Of a stretch of 64,000 bases of DNA, positions 27,911 to 37,755 are shown in pieces. Position numbers and translations under genes: made by a program. Under the pieces are notes generated by a model. That model did no database searches and was not told the DNA's origin. It worked only from the letters and a program-made list of their open reading frames with translations. This stretch comes from Mesorhizobium sp. M4B.F.Ca.ET.058.02.1.1 (GTDB lineage Bacteria; Pseudomonadota; Alphaproteobacteria; Rhizobiales; Rhizobiaceae): NCBI RefSeq assembly GCF_003952505.1, contig NZ_CP034450.1, positions 3,410,001 to 3,474,000 of the forward strand, read 5' to 3'. The first letter of the stretch is position 1. Every line of letters starts with the position of its first letter.

Positions 27911-28379
27911 TGAGCACTCCCTGATGTTCTGCCAAGCCCCTCTAGCAGGCTCGCGAAGCGCGCATATAAGCACCGTTTTTCTGGCTTTGGAACACCCCGT
28001 TTGCGTACCCCACGGGAAGCAGGAAAAGAATCCGCAATCTCCTAAAATGGCAGAAAAAATTAGCAGATTTTTCCGCTCACGATAATGTTAACGACCGCAT
28101 TTTTTTATTGATCGGCGCTCTCGCGAAATCGACGCGGCGCGGCCTTCCTTCGCATGGGCGCTGCTCAGGAAGATGCGTTACGGGTAGCGGAGAAGAAAAG
28201 GATTTCGACGGCAAATCTTTCCCGTTCTGCCGCAAGGGCAAGACTTGCATGGCCGAGGATAGTCGCAATACATAGACGGCACGCTGGATTTCCTGAGGAA
28301 TCCGCAACCATTGCGGCGGAGGACGCTCCTGTCATTCAGAGGCGGCGCGGCACGAGTGAACGACGACGGGAGGGACAGG
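27911..28379. other. Divergent intergenic region between the dipeptide operon and the acyl-CoA ligase gene
   Basis: About 470 bases without a convincing gene. The left half is AT-rich with poly-A/T runs near 28050-28110 and presumably holds the dipeptide-operon promoter. The right half has normal GC and a good GGGAGGGA ribosome-binding site just before the ligase GTG. Short open frames here lack ribosome-binding sites and protein-like composition. Confidence 0.5.
27964..27992 (-). promoter_or_regulatory. Possible promoter of the dipeptide importer operon
   Basis: On the minus strand TTCCAA (27992-27987) and TTATAT (27969-27964) are separated by 17 bases, about 55 bases before the start codon. 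The match to consensus is only moderate. The wider stretch 27911-28110 is AT-rich compared with its neighbours and includes an imperfect hairpin around 28049-28071. Confidence 0.35.
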
Positions 28380-30352
28380 GTGGCGAAGGCAGCAAAGACG
28401 ACGGCTCCGGCCAAGACGAAGACCGCTTCGAAGGCAGCCGCCCCTGTGAAGGACACCGCAAAACCACAGGCTAAGGCTGGCGCCGGAAAGGCCGCCAAGC
28501 CTGCCGCGACGAAAGCTCGAGCAGCGGCCAAGCCGGCTGCCGCCAAGTCCGCTGCAACAAAGCCCGCTGCCGCAAAGCCGGCCGCGAAGGCAGCTCCGAC
28601 AAAAGCGATCTCGCCAGCGCCGGCAGCGAAGCCGGCGCCGGCCAAGAGGTTGCCTAAGGCGCTGACGGAGCTTGCCGCCGGGCTGCCGGAAAAGCCGTGG
28701 CTGGCAAGCTATTCAAAGAACATGCCGGCCGAGATCGGCCCCCTGCCCTACGGCTCGATCGGCGACTTCCTGGTCGGCGCCTGCAAGCAGTTTGCCGGCC
28801 AGCCGGCCTTCGTCTGCATGGGCAAGGCCATCACCTATGCCGAGCTCGAGCGGCAGTCGGCCGCCTTCGGCGCCTTTCTGCAGTCGAAGGGCCTGCAGAA
28901 GGGGCGCGCGTGGCGCTGATGATGCCCAACGTGCTGCAATACCCGGTGGCGATGATGGCGGTGCTTCGCGCCGGCTTCACCGTGGTCAACGTCAACCCGC
29001 TTTACACGCCGCGCGAACTGGAGCACCAGCTCAAGGATTCCGGCGCGCAGGCGATCGTCATTCTCGAGAATTTCGCCAACACGCTGCAGGCGGTGATATC
29101 CAACACCTCGGTCAAGCACGTCGTGGTCGCCGCGATGGGCGACATGCTTGGCGGCCTCAAGGGGACGCTCGTCAACTTCGTCGTGCGCCGGGTGAAGAAG
29201 CTGGTGCCGGCCTGGTCGCTGCCGGGCCACGTCAAGTTCAACGCCGCCCTGAAGGCCGGCGCCGGCCTCGCCTTCAAGCCCGCCAGCGTCAGCGCCGACG
29301 ACATCGCCTTCCTGCAATATACGGGCGGCACCACCGGTGTCTCGAAAGGCGCGATCCTCTTGCATTCCAATGTGCTTGCCAATGTCGCGCAGAACGCGCT
29401 CTGGCTGCAGGACGCCTATGCGGTGAAGCCGAAGCCGGCGCATCCCAATTTCATCTGCGCGCTGCCGCTCTACCATATCTTCGCGCTGACGGTGAACGCG
29501 CTGATGGGCATGCAGCAGGGCGCGCAGAACGTGCTCATCCCCAATCCGCGCGACATTCCAGGCTTCGTCAAGGAATTGGAGAAATACCCGGTCCACATTT
29601 TCCCGGGCCTCAACACGCTGTTCAACGCGCTGCTCAACAATGAGGATTTCCGCAAGCTCGACTTCAAGCCGCTGATCCTGACGCTGGGCGGCGGAATGGC
29701 AGTGCAGAAGGGTGTGGCCGAGCGCTGGAAGGCGCTGACCGGCTGTCCCGTCACCGAAGGCTACGGGCTTTCGGAAACCTCGCCGGTGGCGACCGCCAAC
29801 AAGTTCAGCGGCGGCGACTTCACCGGCACGATCGGCCTGCCGCTGCCGTCGACCGAGATCGCCATCCGCGACGACGACGGCAACAATGTGCCGCTCGGCG
29901 AAGTCGGCGAGATCTGCATCCGCGGGCCGCAAGTGATGGCGGGCTACTGGAACCGGCCGGACGAGACCGCCAAGGTGATGACCAAGGACGGCTTCTTCAA
30001 GTCCGGCGACATGGGCTTCATGGACGAGCGCGGCTACACCAAGATCGTTGACCGCAAGAAGGACATGATCCTGGTCTCCGGCTTCAACGTCTATCCGAAC
30101 GAGTTGGAGGAGGTCGTGGCCCAGCATCCCGGCGTGCTCGAAGTGGCGGCGATCGGCGTGCCGGACGAGCATTCCGGCGAAGTGCCGAAGCTGTTCGTGG
30201 TCCGGAAGGATCCCGCGCTGACGATCGAGACGCTGACCGCCTACTGCCGCGAAAACCTGACCGGCTACAAGCGGCCCAAATATATCGAGTTCCGCACGGA
30301 GCTGCCGAAGACGCCGGTGGGCAAGATCCTGCGGCGGGCGCTGCGCGGCTAG
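28380..30352 (+). pseudogene. Long-chain acyl-CoA ligase (FadD-like) with Ala/Lys/Pro-rich N-terminus, one-base frameshift
   Basis: The GTG at 28380 follows GGGAGGGA. Residues 1-~95 are almost only Ala, Lys, Pro and Thr (KPAAAKS-like units), then a FadD-type adenylate-forming enzyme begins (LPEKPWLASYSKNMPAEIGPLPYGSIGDFLV). The frame breaks in a GGGG run at 28901-28904 and resumes in the next frame as ARVALMMPNVLQYPVAMMAV, with intact AMP motif YTGGTTGVSKGA, EGYGLSETSP, and the C-terminal KIVDRKKDMILVSGFNVYPNE. One added G gives a continuous 657-residue protein. The enzyme activates long-chain fatty acids to CoA esters. The low-complexity basic extension is unusual for FadD and could bind membranes, granules or nucleic acid. 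Confidence 0.8.
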
Positions 30353-30360
30353 GCACGAGC

Positions 30361-31077
30361 TTGAACGATCATCCTGCCGGCGGGGAGATGGCGGCCACGC
30401 GCCCCGATCCAACGGCCTTCATCAAGGCGAACATGCGCCTTGCGCCCGTCGCCGCGCTTCCGGAAATCCAGATCTACAGCGCCCATCCTGGCAGCGGGCT
30501 GCGGCGGCTCGTCGATCCCGAGGCTGACGACGGGGACGCTGCGGCGCCAGAGCCGCAGCCGCCCTATTGGGCCTATGCCTGGGCCGGCGGCACCGTCCTT
30601 GCCCGTTACATACTCGACCGGCCGCAAGCGGTTGCGGGGCGCCGCGTGCTCGACCTCGGCGCCGGCTCGGGCCTGGTCGGCATCGCCGCGGCGAAGGCCG
30701 GAGCGCGCGCGGTGATAGCCGCGGAGATCGACCGTAACGGCATCGTGGCGCTCGGCCTCAACGCCACGGCGAACGGCGTCGCGATCACGGTGGTCGGCGA
30801 AGACATTACCGCCGGGCCGCCACCGGGGGTCGACCTGGTGCTTGCCGGCGACGTGTTCTACGCGCACGAAGTGGCCCGGCGGGTGATCCCCTTCCTCGAC
30901 CGCTGCCTCGCCGCCGGCATCGAGGTGCTGGTCGGCGATCCGCGCCGCGCCGATCTGCCGCTGTCGCGGCTCAAACTGCTTGCCGAATATAAGGTACCGG
31001 ACTTCGGCGATGCGAAAGGCACGGCGTCGAGGCCGAGCGGGGTCTTCTCGTTCGAGACGGTCAGATCGTTTCCTTGA
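30361..31077 (+). CDS. Class I SAM-dependent methyltransferase (METTL20/ETF-beta lysine methyltransferase-like)
   Basis: A 238-residue protein if the TTG at 30361 is used; an ATG at 30388 (MAATRPDPTAF) is an alternative and neither start has an ideal ribosome-binding site. It has motif I VLDLGAGSGLVGIAAAKAGA, the upstream PPYWAYAWAGGTVLARYIL characteristic of METTL20-like enzymes, and post-motif LAGDVFY. Bacterial METTL20 orthologues, for example in Agrobacterium, methylate lysines of EtfB. It follows the acyl-CoA ligase gene closely, which fits a link to fatty-acid oxidation and ETF. It overlaps the convergent HAD gene by 17 bases. Confidence 0.75.
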   Translation: MNDHPAGGEMAATRPDPTAFIKANMRLAPVAALPEIQIYSAHPGSGLRRLVDPEADDGDAAAPEPQPPYWAYAWAGGTVLARYILDRPQAVAGRRVLDLGAGSGLVGIAAAKAGARAVIAAEIDRNGIVALGLNATANGVAITVVGEDITAGPPPGVDLVLAGDVFYAHEVARRVIPFLDRCLAAGIEVLVGDPRRADLPLSRLKLLAEYKVPDFGDAKGTASRPSGVFSFETVRSFP

Positions 31078-31792
31078 CCCGCGCGGCGAGGAAATCCGGC
31101 AGATCGGCAACCGAATTGAGCACGACATCGGCGATCGCCGACAGCGATTCCCGCGTGCCTGTGCCGGAGAGCACGCCGACCGCCAGCCCGCAGCCGCCGG
31201 CCCGCGCCATTTCGAGATCGTGGCGATTGTCGCCGACCATGGCGATCTCGGCCGGCTTCAGCCCGGTCAGGTCGGAGAAGGCGAGGACGGTGTCCGGTGC
31301 CGGCTTCGGCCTGGCCACCGAATCATAGCCATAGGCGGCGTCGAAAAGCTGCGCCACGCCGAGCGTCACCAGCGTCTTTTCCGCGCCGCTGGTCGAATCG
31401 TTGGTGGCGACGCCAAGCCGGTAGGATCGCCTGTGCAGGACGGCCAACGTCTCGACGATGCCCGGCAGCGCCACCGCCATGCTGGAGCCCTGCACCGAGG
31501 TGATCTCGTTGAAACGGGCCACGGCAAGCATCTGGTCCTCCTCGGAGAGGCGCGGGAACCAGAGTTCGACGACATCCATGTTGGTGCCGGAGGCGAAGAT
31601 CGAATCGGGCTTGAAGCGCTTGCTGAGGAAATCGAAGCCGGCCGCCGCGAGCAGCCTGTCTGCCTTCCAGCGGTCGCCCTCGGCGGCATCCATGGCCATG
31701 AAGTCGGCAATGCCCAACCATGTCGCGTTGAAATCGACAAGCGTTCCGTCCTTGTCGAACAATATGCCTTTGATCTCCGCCAAGCCTGTCAC
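31061..31792 (-). CDS. HAD family hydrolase (phosphoglycolate-phosphatase-like)
   Basis: From the GTG at 31792 (GTGA overlap with the pgi stop) the product is 243 residues. HAD motif I is [11 protein letters not shown], motif II VATNDST, the Lys is in [10 protein letters not shown] and motif [14 protein letters not shown], all intact. The large cap after motif I indicates a C1-cap phosphatase of the Gph/PGP group. The frame extends upstream into pgi but the overlap start is clearly preferable. Substrate not deducible; cotranscription with pgi suggests a sugar or phosphoglycolate phosphate. Confidence 0.85.
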   Translation of the reverse strand: MTGLAEIKGILFDKDGTLVDFNATWLGIADFMAMDAAEGDRWKADRLLAAAGFDFLSKRFKPDSIFASGTNMDVVELWFPRLSEEDQMLAVARFNEITSVQGSSMAVALPGIVETLAVLHRRSYRLGVATNDSTSGAEKTLVTLGVAQLFDAAYGYDSVARPKPAPDTVLAFSDLTGLKPAEIAMVGDNRHDLEMARAGGCGLAVGVLSGTGTRESLSAIADVVLNSVADLPDFLAARVKETI

Positions 31793-33432
31793 TCCGATCC
31801 GCGCAATCGGTGAATGTGTCCCACCAGACCTGCAGTCGAGGCATCCCGCTTTGCGGCATTCTCCTTGCCTTCCACGACAGGCAGCAGGCCGGTTGCCAGT
31901 TCCTTGCCGAGTTCGACGCCCCACTGATCGAAGGAATTGATGTTGAACAGCGTGCCCTCGACGAAGACGCGATGCTCGTAGAGCGCGACCAGGCGGCCGA
32001 AGGTGCGCGGATCGAGCTTGCGGTAGAGAATGGTCACCGAGGGGCGGTCGCCAGAGAAGACCCGGTGCGGGGCGATCCTGTCGACGTCGGCCGCCTTCAT
32101 GCCCTTGGCCAGCATCTGCGCGCGCGCCTCCTCCAGCGTGCGGCCCTTCATGAAGGCTTCCGACTGCGCCAGGCAGTTGGCGAGCAGGAGATCGTGGTGA
32201 TGCTTCAGCTCCGGCTCGTGGCCGACAGCGGCGGCGAGGAATTCGACCGGGATGAAGTCGGTGCCCTGGTGCAGCAGCTGGAAGAAGGCGTGCTGGCCGT
32301 TGGTGCCGGGCTCGCCCCAGACCAGCGGGCCGGTCGGCGTGGTGACCGCGCCGCCGTCCAGCGTCACGCTCTTGCCGTTCGATTCCATATCAAGCTGCTG
32401 CAGATAGGCCGGCAGCCTGGAGAGCCGCTGGTCGTAAGGGATCACGGCGCGGGCCGGATATCGGCAGACGACCCGGTGCCACCAGCCGATCAGCCCCAGC
32501 AGCGCCGGCAGGTTCTTCTGCAGGGGTGCGGAGCGGAAGTGCTCGTCCATCTCGTGCGCGCCGTCGAGGACGGCGCGGAAATTACGCGGGCCGATGGCGA
32601 TCATCACCGGCAGGCCGATCGCGCTCCAGACCGAATAGCGGCCGCCGACCCAGTCCCAGAAGCCGAACACGCGATCGGACGCGATGCCGAACTTCGCCAC
32701 CAGGTCGAGCGCGGTCGAGACGGCGGCGAAATGCCTACCGACGGCTTCCTTGCCCAGCGCCTTCTCCACCCATCGGCGCGCCGTCTCGGCATTGGTCATC
32801 GTCTCGACCGTGGTGAAGGTCTTGGAGGCGACGATGAACAAAGTGGTTTCGGCCGACAGGTCCTTCAGCGTGTCGTGGATGTGGGCGCCGTCGATGTTGG
32901 AGACATAGTGCGCGCGCGGGCCGTCATGGTAGGGCGCCAGCGCCAGCGTCGCCATCACCGGGCCGAGGTCGGAGCCGCCAATGCCGATGTTGACGATGTC
33001 GGTGATCTTCTTTCCGGTGGCGCCGGCCGCCTTGCCGGAGCGGATGGCATCGGCGAAGGCGCCCATGGCGTCGAGAACGGCGAGAACCTCGGCCTTGGTA
33101 TCCTGGCCATCGACCACGACGCCCTTGCCGGCTAGGTTGCGAAGCGCCGTGTGCAGCACGGCGCGGCCTTCGGTGATATTGATCTTCCTGCCTTCGAACA
33201 TGGCGGCGCGGCGACCCGCCAGATCAGCGGCTCCGGCGAGCTTCTCCAGCATCGCCATCGTGTCGGCGTCGACCGCGCATTTCGACCAGTCAAGCAGGAG
33301 ATCGCCGTCGGTGGCGGAAAACGTCGCGAAGCGTTTGGGATCAGCCGCGAAAGCTTCACGCATCGTGCCTTTGGCCGCCGCGCGATGTTCGCGCAAGGCG
33401 ACGACTTGCTTGTCGAAGGTTGATTGATCCAA
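31789..33432 (-). CDS. pgi: Glucose-6-phosphate isomerase
   Basis: The 547-residue protein is the length of typical bacterial Pgi (about 549). It has the signatures [31 protein letters not shown], the active-site region [19 protein letters not shown] and [20 protein letters not shown]. It interconverts glucose-6-phosphate and fructose-6-phosphate in the cytoplasm. ATG at 33432. A HAD phosphatase gene is translationally coupled to its 3' end. Confidence 0.97.
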   Translation of the reverse strand: MDQSTFDKQVVALREHRAAAKGTMREAFAADPKRFATFSATDGDLLLDWSKCAVDADTMAMLEKLAGAADLAGRRAAMFEGRKINITEGRAVLHTALRNLAGKGVVVDGQDTKAEVLAVLDAMGAFADAIRSGKAAGATGKKITDIVNIGIGGSDLGPVMATLALAPYHDGPRAHYVSNIDGAHIHDTLKDLSAETTLFIVASKTFTTVETMTNAETARRWVEKALGKEAVGRHFAAVSTALDLVAKFGIASDRVFGFWDWVGGRYSVWSAIGLPVMIAIGPRNFRAVLDGAHEMDEHFRSAPLQKNLPALLGLIGWWHRVVCRYPARAVIPYDQRLSRLPAYLQQLDMESNGKSVTLDGGAVTTPTGPLVWGEPGTNGQHAFFQLLHQGTDFIPVEFLAAAVGHEPELKHHHDLLLANCLAQSEAFMKGRTLEEARAQMLAKGMKAADVDRIAPHRVFSGDRPSVTILYRKLDPRTFGRLVALYEHRVFVEGTLFNINSFDQWGVELGKELATGLLPVVEGKENAAKRDASTAGLVGHIHRLRGSE

Positions 33433-33874
33433 TGCGGGCTCCTGGCGGGTTTTTGAACCTATGTTAACAGGCCGGATGTTTCCGGCGCATGTCGTCGCGA
33501 CATTCTATCGAGCCGATTCCATTTCATTCAAGGGCGGCATTGCCGCACTGCATCACGCTTTGATGAGGCATGTCACCGGAGGCGATGACACCGCCCGTTT
33601 CGGCGTGAGTTTGCTTCGCGCAGGAGGCGATGAGGCTGCGCATCACGCCCTTTATCGCGCCTGTGACGACGCTGCGCGTCTCTCCTGCGACGACGCTGCG
33701 CGTTGCTCACCAACAGGTAGGCCGCGACGCTGCGACGACGCTGCGCGTCGCGCAATGGATCACTGGCATAAATCCCAGCGATCAGAAAAATTGATTGGCG
33801 CAACCCCTTGTGCCACCCCTACACTCGACTGGTCCAGCCAAGCACAAAAAGCTGGCCATCGAGGAAACCCTTCC
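33433..33874. other. Divergent intergenic region with repeated GACGCTGCGCGTC hairpins
   Basis: This 442-base gap between pgi and the MocR gene holds a cluster of short repeats: GACGACGCTGCGCGT at 33665-33679, 33689-33703 and 33734-33748, each containing the small inverted repeat GACGC-TGC-GCGTC. Upstream is a related hairpin GATG-AGGCTGCG-CATC near 33630. The same 13-mer occurs at 58610-58622. No protein-like frame is supported. Confidence 0.65.
33665..33748. repeat. Three copies of a 15-base GACGACGCTGCGCGT repeat
   Basis: Three exact copies begin at 33665, 33689 and 33734, so the spacing is irregular (24 and 45 bases) and the units are not tandem. Each can form a mini-hairpin. The irregular spacing and unit length exclude a CRISPR array. 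Function may be a regulator site cluster or a small REP-like family; a fourth core copy is at 58610. Confidence 0.7.
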
Positions 33875-35367
33875 ATGCCACAGCGCAACGACACGGCCAT
33901 ATGGTCCGGCCTGTTCCGGATTTCGGCTGAATCCGGCCAGACCCTGCAGGCGCAGATCCGCCAGGCGATCGTCGCCGCCATTCTGGACCGGCAGATCGCC
34001 GCTTCCATGCCGCTTCCGTCCTGCCGCATCCTGGCCGAGAAACTGGGCGTCGCCCGCGGCACCGTGGTGCTCGCCTTCCAGCAACTGGTCGACCAGGGCT
34101 TTCTGGTGGCGCGCGAGCGGCGCGGCCATTTCGTCAATCCGGAAGTGCTCGCCACCCCCGCCAAGCCGCACCAGAAGGCCCCGACCAGCAGAACGAGATC
34201 GACTGGAAGGCGCGCCGGCAGATCGCCGCCAGCGACATGCCGCCGCCGGCCAAGCACGACAACTGGATCAAGTCGTCCTACCCCTTCGTCTACGGCCAGT
34301 TCGATCCGGCGCTGTTCCCGACGGCCGAATGGCGCGAATGCAACCGCATGGCGCTCGCCGTTCTGGAGATCCGCAACTGGGCATCCGACATGGTCGACCG
34401 CGACGATCCGCTCCTGATCGAGCAGATCCAGGCGCGCCTCCTGCCGCGGCGCGGCATCTTCGCCAATCCGGATGAGATCATCGTCACGCTCGGCGCCCAG
34501 AACGCGCTCTATATGCTCGCCTCGCTGCTGATGACCAAGGGGTCGAAGGTGGCGATGGAGGATCCCGGCTATCCGGATGCCCGCTCGATCTTCCGCCTTG
34601 CGGGCGCCGACATCCAGCCGGTCCCGGTCGACCAGTCCGGCATCGTGACCTGCTCGATCCCGCAGGATTCCGGCTTCGTCTTCGTCACGCCCAGCCACCA
34701 TTGCCCGACCATGGTGCCGCTGTCGGCGGAACGGCGCCAAGACCTCCTGGCGCGGGCCAACCGCCACAACCAGATCATCATCGAGGATGGCTATGACAGC
34801 CAGTTACTGGACGAGGCGCCGCAGCAGGCGCTGAAGAGCCTCGACCGTTCCGGCCGCGTCATCTATGTCGGCTCGATGTCGAAGACGCTGGCTCCGGGCT
34901 TGCGGCTTGGCTACATAGTCGCCTCGGCCGGACTGATCGCCGAGCTCAGGGCGCTGCGCCGATTCATGCTCAGGCACCCGCCGGCCAACAACCAGCGGGC
35001 GGTGGCGCTGTTCCTGTCGCTCGGCCATCACGAGGCGCTGGTGCGGCGTCTGTCCAGCGCCTTCGACGAGCGGCGCAAGCGTCTGGTCCATGCGATTTCC
35101 GCTTTCCTGCCCGAGTGGCGCTCGACCGACTCGGCCGGCGGCACCTCGCTCTGGCTCGAGGGGCCGCGCGGCACCGACTCGCGGGGCCTCGCCGAGGCGG
35201 CCGCCTCGCGCAGCGTCATCATCGAGCCCGGCGACCGTTTCTTCGACCGCTCGGAAAAACCGTCGCGTTTCATGCGCTTGGGCATTTCCTCGATCGCGCT
35301 GCAGCACATCGAGCCCGGCATACGGGAGCTCGCGACGGCCGCCGGCCGCAGACCCGCCGCGGCCTGA
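33875..35367 (+). pseudogene. MocR-type PLP-dependent GntR regulator, one-base frameshift
   Basis: From ATG 33875 the N-terminal GntR helix-turn-helix is clear (TLQAQIRQAIVAAILDRQIAASMPLPSCRILAEKLGVARGTVVLAFQQLVDQGFL). The frame breaks in the CCCC run at 34179-34182 and continues in the next frame as DQQNEIDWKARRQIAASDMPPP, followed by the aminotransferase-like domain with PLP lysine in YVGSMSKTLAPGLRLGY. With one C restored it is a 497-residue MocR protein, the normal length. MocR proteins sense PLP-linked amines and control adjacent genes; the next gene is an MttB methyltransferase. A hairpin follows the stop. Confidence 0.82.
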
Positions 35368-35389
35368 TCGGACCTGCCGAATTCAACAG

Positions 35390-35413
35390 AGAGCCGGCCC
35401 AAGCCGGCTCTTT
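35390..35413 (+). terminator. Hairpin terminator after the MocR gene
   Basis: AGAGCCGGC-CCAA-GCCGGCTCT forms a perfect 9-bp stem immediately followed by TT and a T-rich stretch. It lies 22 bases after the MocR stop and just before the mttB promoter, separating the two transcription units. Confidence 0.75.
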
Positions 35414-35417
35414 CACT

Positions 35418-35445
35418 TTGACACGACCCTCGATCGTTTTAGCAT
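35418..35445 (+). promoter_or_regulatory. Candidate promoter of the MttB-family gene
   Basis: TTGACA (35418-35423) and TAGCAT (35440-35445) with a 16-base spacer form a plausible sigma-70 promoter. It begins right after the MocR terminator and leaves a 5' leader of about 130 bases before the ATG at 35586. I see no clear operator repeat within it. Confidence 0.5.
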
Positions 35446-35585
35446 CCTGGCATATTCGACGGGACTGGCTGGCTCATAGGCTGCACCAATGCCGGCGGCA
35501 TAGTCGAGCCACAAAGGGGACGAAGCAGGGCCGATGGTGGACCAACCGCCGCGTCCCGCCTCGCAGCTAAAGGTGGAGTGCTTCC

Positions 35586-37175
35586 ATGTCAGTGGCTCTT
35601 GAGAAGCAGGATGCGCCTTCGGACCAGCGTTCGCGGCGATCCGGCGGGCGCGAAGCGCGCCGAGCGATGCGGGCGGCACCGCTTGCCGACGACATCAGAC
35701 CGGTGCGGCCGGGCCTCGAAGGCGGCAGCTATGGACCGCTCAGCGAAAGCGACCGCGAGCGCATTCACGAGGCGGTGCTGACGCTGCTGGAGACGGTCGG
35801 CTTCGCCAACGCTATACCCTCCTGCATCGAGGCGCTGACGAGGGTTGGCGCGACCTATGGCGACGACGGCCGCGTCCGCCTGCCGCGGGCACTCGTCCTC
35901 GACACGATCAAGAACGCGGCCCGGCATTTCACGCTTCACGGCCAGGACCCCAAGCACGACATGGTGATCCAGGACAAACGCGTTCACTACGGCACGGCGG
36001 GCGCGGCCGTGCATCTGGTAGACGTCGAGAAGCGCGAATACCGCGAGTCCCAATTGCAGGACATCTACGACGCCGCGCGCCTGGTCGACGGCCTCGACAA
36101 CATTCATTTCTTCCAGCGCACCATGGTGCCGCGCGACATTCCCGATCCGCTCGAGATGGATTTCAACACGCTCTACGCCTGCGTGATGGGGACCGCCAAG
36201 CATGTCGGCACCTCGTTCACGGTGCGCGAGAACGTCAAGCCGGCGCTGGAGATGCTTTATGCGATCGCCGGCGGCGAGGAAAATTTCCGTGCGCGCCCCT
36301 TCGTGTCGAACTCGAACTGCTTCGTCGTGCCGCCGATGAAGTTCGCCGAGGACGCCTGCGGCGTGCTCGAGGCCTGCGTCGAAGGCGGCATTCCAATCCT
36401 GCTTCTGTCGGCCGGCCAGGCCGGCGCAACGGCGCCGGCGGCGATTGCCGGAGCGGTGGTGCAGGCAGTCGCGGAAGTGCTGATGGGCCTGGTCTACGTC
36501 AACGCCATCAAGCCCGGCCATCCGGCGATCTTCGGCACCTGGCCGTTCGTCTCCGACCTTCGGACCGGCGCCATGTCCGGCGGCTCGGCCGAGCAGGCGG
36601 TGCTGACCGCCGCCTGCGCGCAGATGGCGCAATTCTACGACCTGCCGGGCGGCTCGGCGGCCGGCATGACGGATTCGAAACTGCCCGACATCCAGTCCGG
36701 CTACGAGAAGGGCATCACCAATGTGATGGCCGGCCTCTCCGGCCTCAACCTGGTCTATGAGTCGGCCGGCATGCATGCCTCGCTGCTCGGCTTCTGCCTG
36801 GAAAGCCTGATCATCGACAACGACATGCTCGGCCACTGCCTGCGCTGCGTGCGCGGCATCGAGGTGACCGACGAGGCACTGTCGATCGACACCATCGCCG
36901 ATGTCTGCCTGAAGGGCCCCGGCCACTATCTCGGCAACGAGCAGACGCTGAAGCTGATGCAGACCGAATATTTCTATCCGGCCATCGGCGACCGCTTCTC
37001 GCCCAAGGAATGGAACGAGAAGGGCCGGCCCGACATTCTGCAGAGGGCGATCGCCGAGAAGAAACGCGTGCTTGCCGAGCGCTTCCCGCGCCACGTGCCG
37101 AAAACGGTCGACGACAAATTGCGCGCCCGCTTCGGCGAGATGATCAAGCTGCCGCGCGGCGGCATGGGCGGCTAG
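35586..37175 (+). CDS. Trimethylamine methyltransferase (MttB) family protein, non-pyrrolysine
   Basis: The 529-residue protein belongs to the MttB/COG5598 family and is read without an in-frame amber codon, so it is of the pyrrolysine-free type. Non-Pyl homologues demethylate glycine betaine, proline betaine or carnitine onto a cobalamin protein. Features include LLETVGFANAIPSC, HYGTAGAAVHLVD, FQRTMVPRD and the C-terminal DRFSPKEWNEKGRPDILQRA typical of the family. It is preceded by a MocR regulator. No corrinoid protein gene or methyltetrahydrofolate methyltransferase is adjacent, so the methyl acceptor must be encoded elsewhere. ATG start follows a GGTGGAG ribosome-binding site. Confidence 0.88.
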   Translation: MSVALEKQDAPSDQRSRRSGGREARRAMRAAPLADDIRPVRPGLEGGSYGPLSESDRERIHEAVLTLLETVGFANAIPSCIEALTRVGATYGDDGRVRLPRALVLDTIKNAARHFTLHGQDPKHDMVIQDKRVHYGTAGAAVHLVDVEKREYRESQLQDIYDAARLVDGLDNIHFFQRTMVPRDIPDPLEMDFNTLYACVMGTAKHVGTSFTVRENVKPALEMLYAIAGGEENFRARPFVSNSNCFVVPPMKFAEDACGVLEACVEGGIPILLLSAGQAGATAPAAIAGAVVQAVAEVLMGLVYVNAIKPGHPAIFGTWPFVSDLRTGAMSGGSAEQAVLTAACAQMAQFYDLPGGSAAGMTDSKLPDIQSGYEKGITNVMAGLSGLNLVYESAGMHASLLGFCLESLIIDNDMLGHCLRCVRGIEVTDEALSIDTIADVCLKGPGHYLGNEQTLKLMQTEYFYPAIGDRFSPKEWNEKGRPDILQRAIAEKKRVLAERFPRHVPKTVDDKLRARFGEMIKLPRGGMGG

Positions 37176-37190
37176 GCTGGGTTGAGCAGC

Positions 37191-37589
37191 CTACTCCGCG
37201 CTTAGGCCGAAGCGCTCGACCACCTCGGCGCTGATCAGCTTGGCATGCAGCGCCATCAGCACGATCTGCGCATCGAGGCTGTCGCCGGTCTCGAGCGCTT
37301 CCTCGATGCGGCGCTCCGCGTCCAGCCTGCGCTCGCGGCCGTTGGCCTGTTCGAACGTCTCGGGACTGGCAACGCAATAGCCGAACAGTTGCGCGAGCGA
37401 CGCGTAGGCCTGCGCCGGCGGCTCGTCTGGCCAGTGATCCTTCATCAGATTGACGATGGTGAGCTTGACCCCCTCCGGCACAAGGGCGGGATGGAGGTCG
37501 GCGCCGCGCAAGGCGGCATCGAGCATCCTCAGATCGCCCGAGCGGCCGAACATGCCGAGGAAGCCTAGGGAAGAGCGCCGTTTCGTCAT
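37191..37589 (-). CDS. Hypothetical protein
   Basis: The ATG at 37589 gives a 132-residue, mostly helical soluble protein (MTKRRSSLGFLGMFGRS start, ERRLDAERRIEEALETGDSLDAQIVLMALHAKLIS end). I do not recognise the family. It has no signal peptide, membrane segment or metal motif. The gene is convergent with mttB, separated by only 15 bases, and divergent from the GFA protein gene. Codon usage matches neighbours, so it is probably a real gene. Confidence 0.65.
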   Translation of the reverse strand: MTKRRSSLGFLGMFGRSGDLRMLDAALRGADLHPALVPEGVKLTIVNLMKDHWPDEPPAQAYASLAQLFGYCVASPETFEQANGRERRLDAERRIEEALETGDSLDAQIVLMALHAKLISAEVVERFGLSAE

Positions 37590-37755
37590 GGATGGTCCTG
37601 TCCGTTTGCCAGCATATGGCATCTCGCGCGCCGTTTTGCACAAGAGGACGTATTGCCCAGAGGAGCCAGGCGCCTATCTGGCGGGGCAATGGCCACAATC
37701 TGATCTGGTTTCGCGGTGGCCACAGAGGACCAGAACAAATTCTGCGAGGAGCGCC

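Noticed and set aside
26408..27913. About 500-codon frame antisense to the dipeptide-binding protein
   Set aside because: No motif, no ribosome-binding site, and the sense frame has a signal peptide and family 5 signatures.
28380..30352. FadD-like gene as the missing aryl-CoA ligase of the aromatic island
   Set aside because: Its motifs and length match long-chain fatty-acyl-CoA ligases, and it is 11 kb away behind two other operons.
33665..33748. Possible CRISPR array
   Set aside because: Repeats are 15 bases, only three copies, irregular spacing, no cas genes.
35586..37175. Pyrrolysine-containing MttB
   Set aside because: The frame has no internal TAG codon and no pyl genes are nearby, so it is the non-pyrrolysine type.
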